The notes under the pieces were generated by a model. It had not been told where the DNA came from. It saw only the letters and a list, made by a program, of their open reading frames with translations, and made no database searches. Positions 52,136 to 52,637 of a DNA stretch of 52,637 nucleotides are shown here, in pieces. Source of the stretch: an uncultured Verrucomicrobiota bacterium (GTDB lineage: Bacteria > Verrucomicrobiota > Verrucomicrobiia > Verrucomicrobiales > DEV007). The stretch's first letter is position 1, and every line of letters starts with the position of its first letter. Both the position numbers and the translations under genes were made by a program. The stretch is from contig CACIUL010000019.1 in assembly GCA_902589825.1 (NCBI GenBank), positions 1 through 52,637 on the forward strand. Reading direction: 5' to 3'.

Positions 52136-52637
52136 ATGATTAAACCTTTCATTGATTCAATCGCACAATCCCTAAGGTTCTTAAATGAACGGGGCATTAA
52201 ACAGACTCTGCTTTCAAGAGAGGTTCCCGGACTGATACAATTCTTCAAATACGGTATCTGCGGCTGCATTGCCCTTTTTGTGCATTCTGCGATTGTTTAC
52301 ACACTTGGGCTTACGGTTAATCCTGCCATTGGTGAGTCCGTGCCAAGGGGAATAAAGGAAACAAACTCGATGATTAACAACAGCATTGCGTTTTTCCCCT
52401 CAAACGCGACAGCCTATCTGCTGAATGCCTGTTTTGTATTTACTCCAGGTCGACATGGCAAGCGCAAGGAAGTCTGTTTATTCTTTCTTATTTCTGGAAT
52501 AAGCTTTGCCGCAGGGCACTTGACAATTTGGGCGATATTTAGGTCCACAGACGATACCTTTCAGCCGGAGGATTATCAGGCAAATATTGAACACCTGGTT
52601 AATGCAGGATTTGTCATCTCCTCCGTGCTGGTAAACT
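52136..52637 (+). CDS. GtrA family membrane protein (3' end beyond window)
   Basis: Partial gene, 167 codons to the window edge without a stop. A basic, soluble N-terminus of about 35 residues is followed by four expected membrane segments. Seen here are LIQFFKYGICGCIALFVHSAIVYTLG, IAFFPSNATAYLLNACFVF, LFFLISGISFAAGHLTIWAIF and the start of the last, VISSVLVN. The FPSNATAYLLNACFVFTPGRH segment is the GtrA family hallmark. These proteins flip or help transfer polyprenyl-linked sugars for O-antigen, teichoic acid or related glycan decoration. A loop of about 35 residues between helices one and two is longer than usual. The ATG at 52136 is one base after the isomerase stop. The ORF is cut by the window and is not broken in itself. 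Confidence 0.85.
   Translation, partial: MIKPFIDSIAQSLRFLNERGIKQTLLSREVPGLIQFFKYGICGCIALFVHSAIVYTLGLTVNPAIGESVPRGIKETNSMINNSIAFFPSNATAYLLNACFVFTPGRHGKRKEVCLFFLISGISFAAGHLTIWAIFRSTDDTFQPEDYQANIEHLVNAGFVISSVLVN

Noticed and set aside
1..52637. TAG reassigned to an amino acid in this organism
   Set aside because: TAG is the final stop of many intact genes here (for example gmhA, tlyA, dhaK, dsbD, mutL), so general reassignment is very unlikely.
1..52637. Mobile elements, CRISPR arrays, rRNA and tRNA genes
   Set aside because: No transposase, integrase, repeat-spacer array or tRNA T-loop pattern was recognised by eye on either strand.

Overview
The window (52.6 kb) is a gene-dense chromosomal segment from a Gram-negative, outer-membrane-bearing, aerobic heterotroph. 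The mix of genes suggests Verrucomicrobiota, probably class Opitutae (Puniceicoccales-like). The pointers are SHD1 (SLA1-homology) domains on secreted proteins, a very large SecA with a SEC-C tail, a type-B-like sdhCAB operon, a PutA without DNA-binding domain, an LptF/G permease, GmhA, and a two-ketosynthase polyene-type cluster. The taxonomy is inferred from protein flavour only. I saw no rRNA, tRNA, CRISPR array, transposase or integrase.

Layout. 1-5.5 kb: an amber-interrupted lipoprotein running off the left edge, dinB, a small unknown, and sdhCAB. 5.8-13.3 kb: an alanine/glycine-type symporter carrying an SH3-like insert, a UvrD/PcrA helicase, gmhA, mdh, a DAHP synthase and tlyA. 13.4-21.4 kb: putA and an LPS-export permease, then an apparent operon of unknown-dhaK-dhaL-lsrF-like aldolase/thiolase. 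21.5-28 kb: a secreted TPR protein, a SWIM-SNF2 helicase and an orphan parA. 28.2-35.3 kb: secA, dsbD, and two exported SHD1-like proteins. 35.3-36.2 kb: a lipoate ligase-like gene and an AT-rich intergenic stretch with a strong promoter and a long hairpin (candidate small RNA). 36.2-43.9 kb: a compact type II fatty-acid/polyene-like cluster (LolA-like, FabZ-like, AMP-ligase, ketosynthase, chain-length-factor-like partner, ketoreductase, ACP) followed by a CbiX-like chelatase and an unknown exported protein. 44-52.6 kb: an exported unknown, mutL, an A-type Fe-S carrier, an unknown membrane protein, DUF1015, an amber-interrupted PHP phosphatase, a TIM-barrel isomerase/epimerase and a truncated GtrA gene.

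The main discovery candidate is dsbD (31389-33623). Its frame is broken by a TGA exactly where the first cysteine of the thioredoxin CxxC should be, the frame then runs on for 88 well-conserved codons, and a hairpin fitting the bacterial SECIS pattern lies just after the TGA. This predicts a selenocysteine (UxxC) transmembrane thiol:disulfide interchange protein. Two other genes are broken by TAG, but TAG is the ordinary stop of many genes here, so those look like nonsense mutations or sequence errors rather than recoding.
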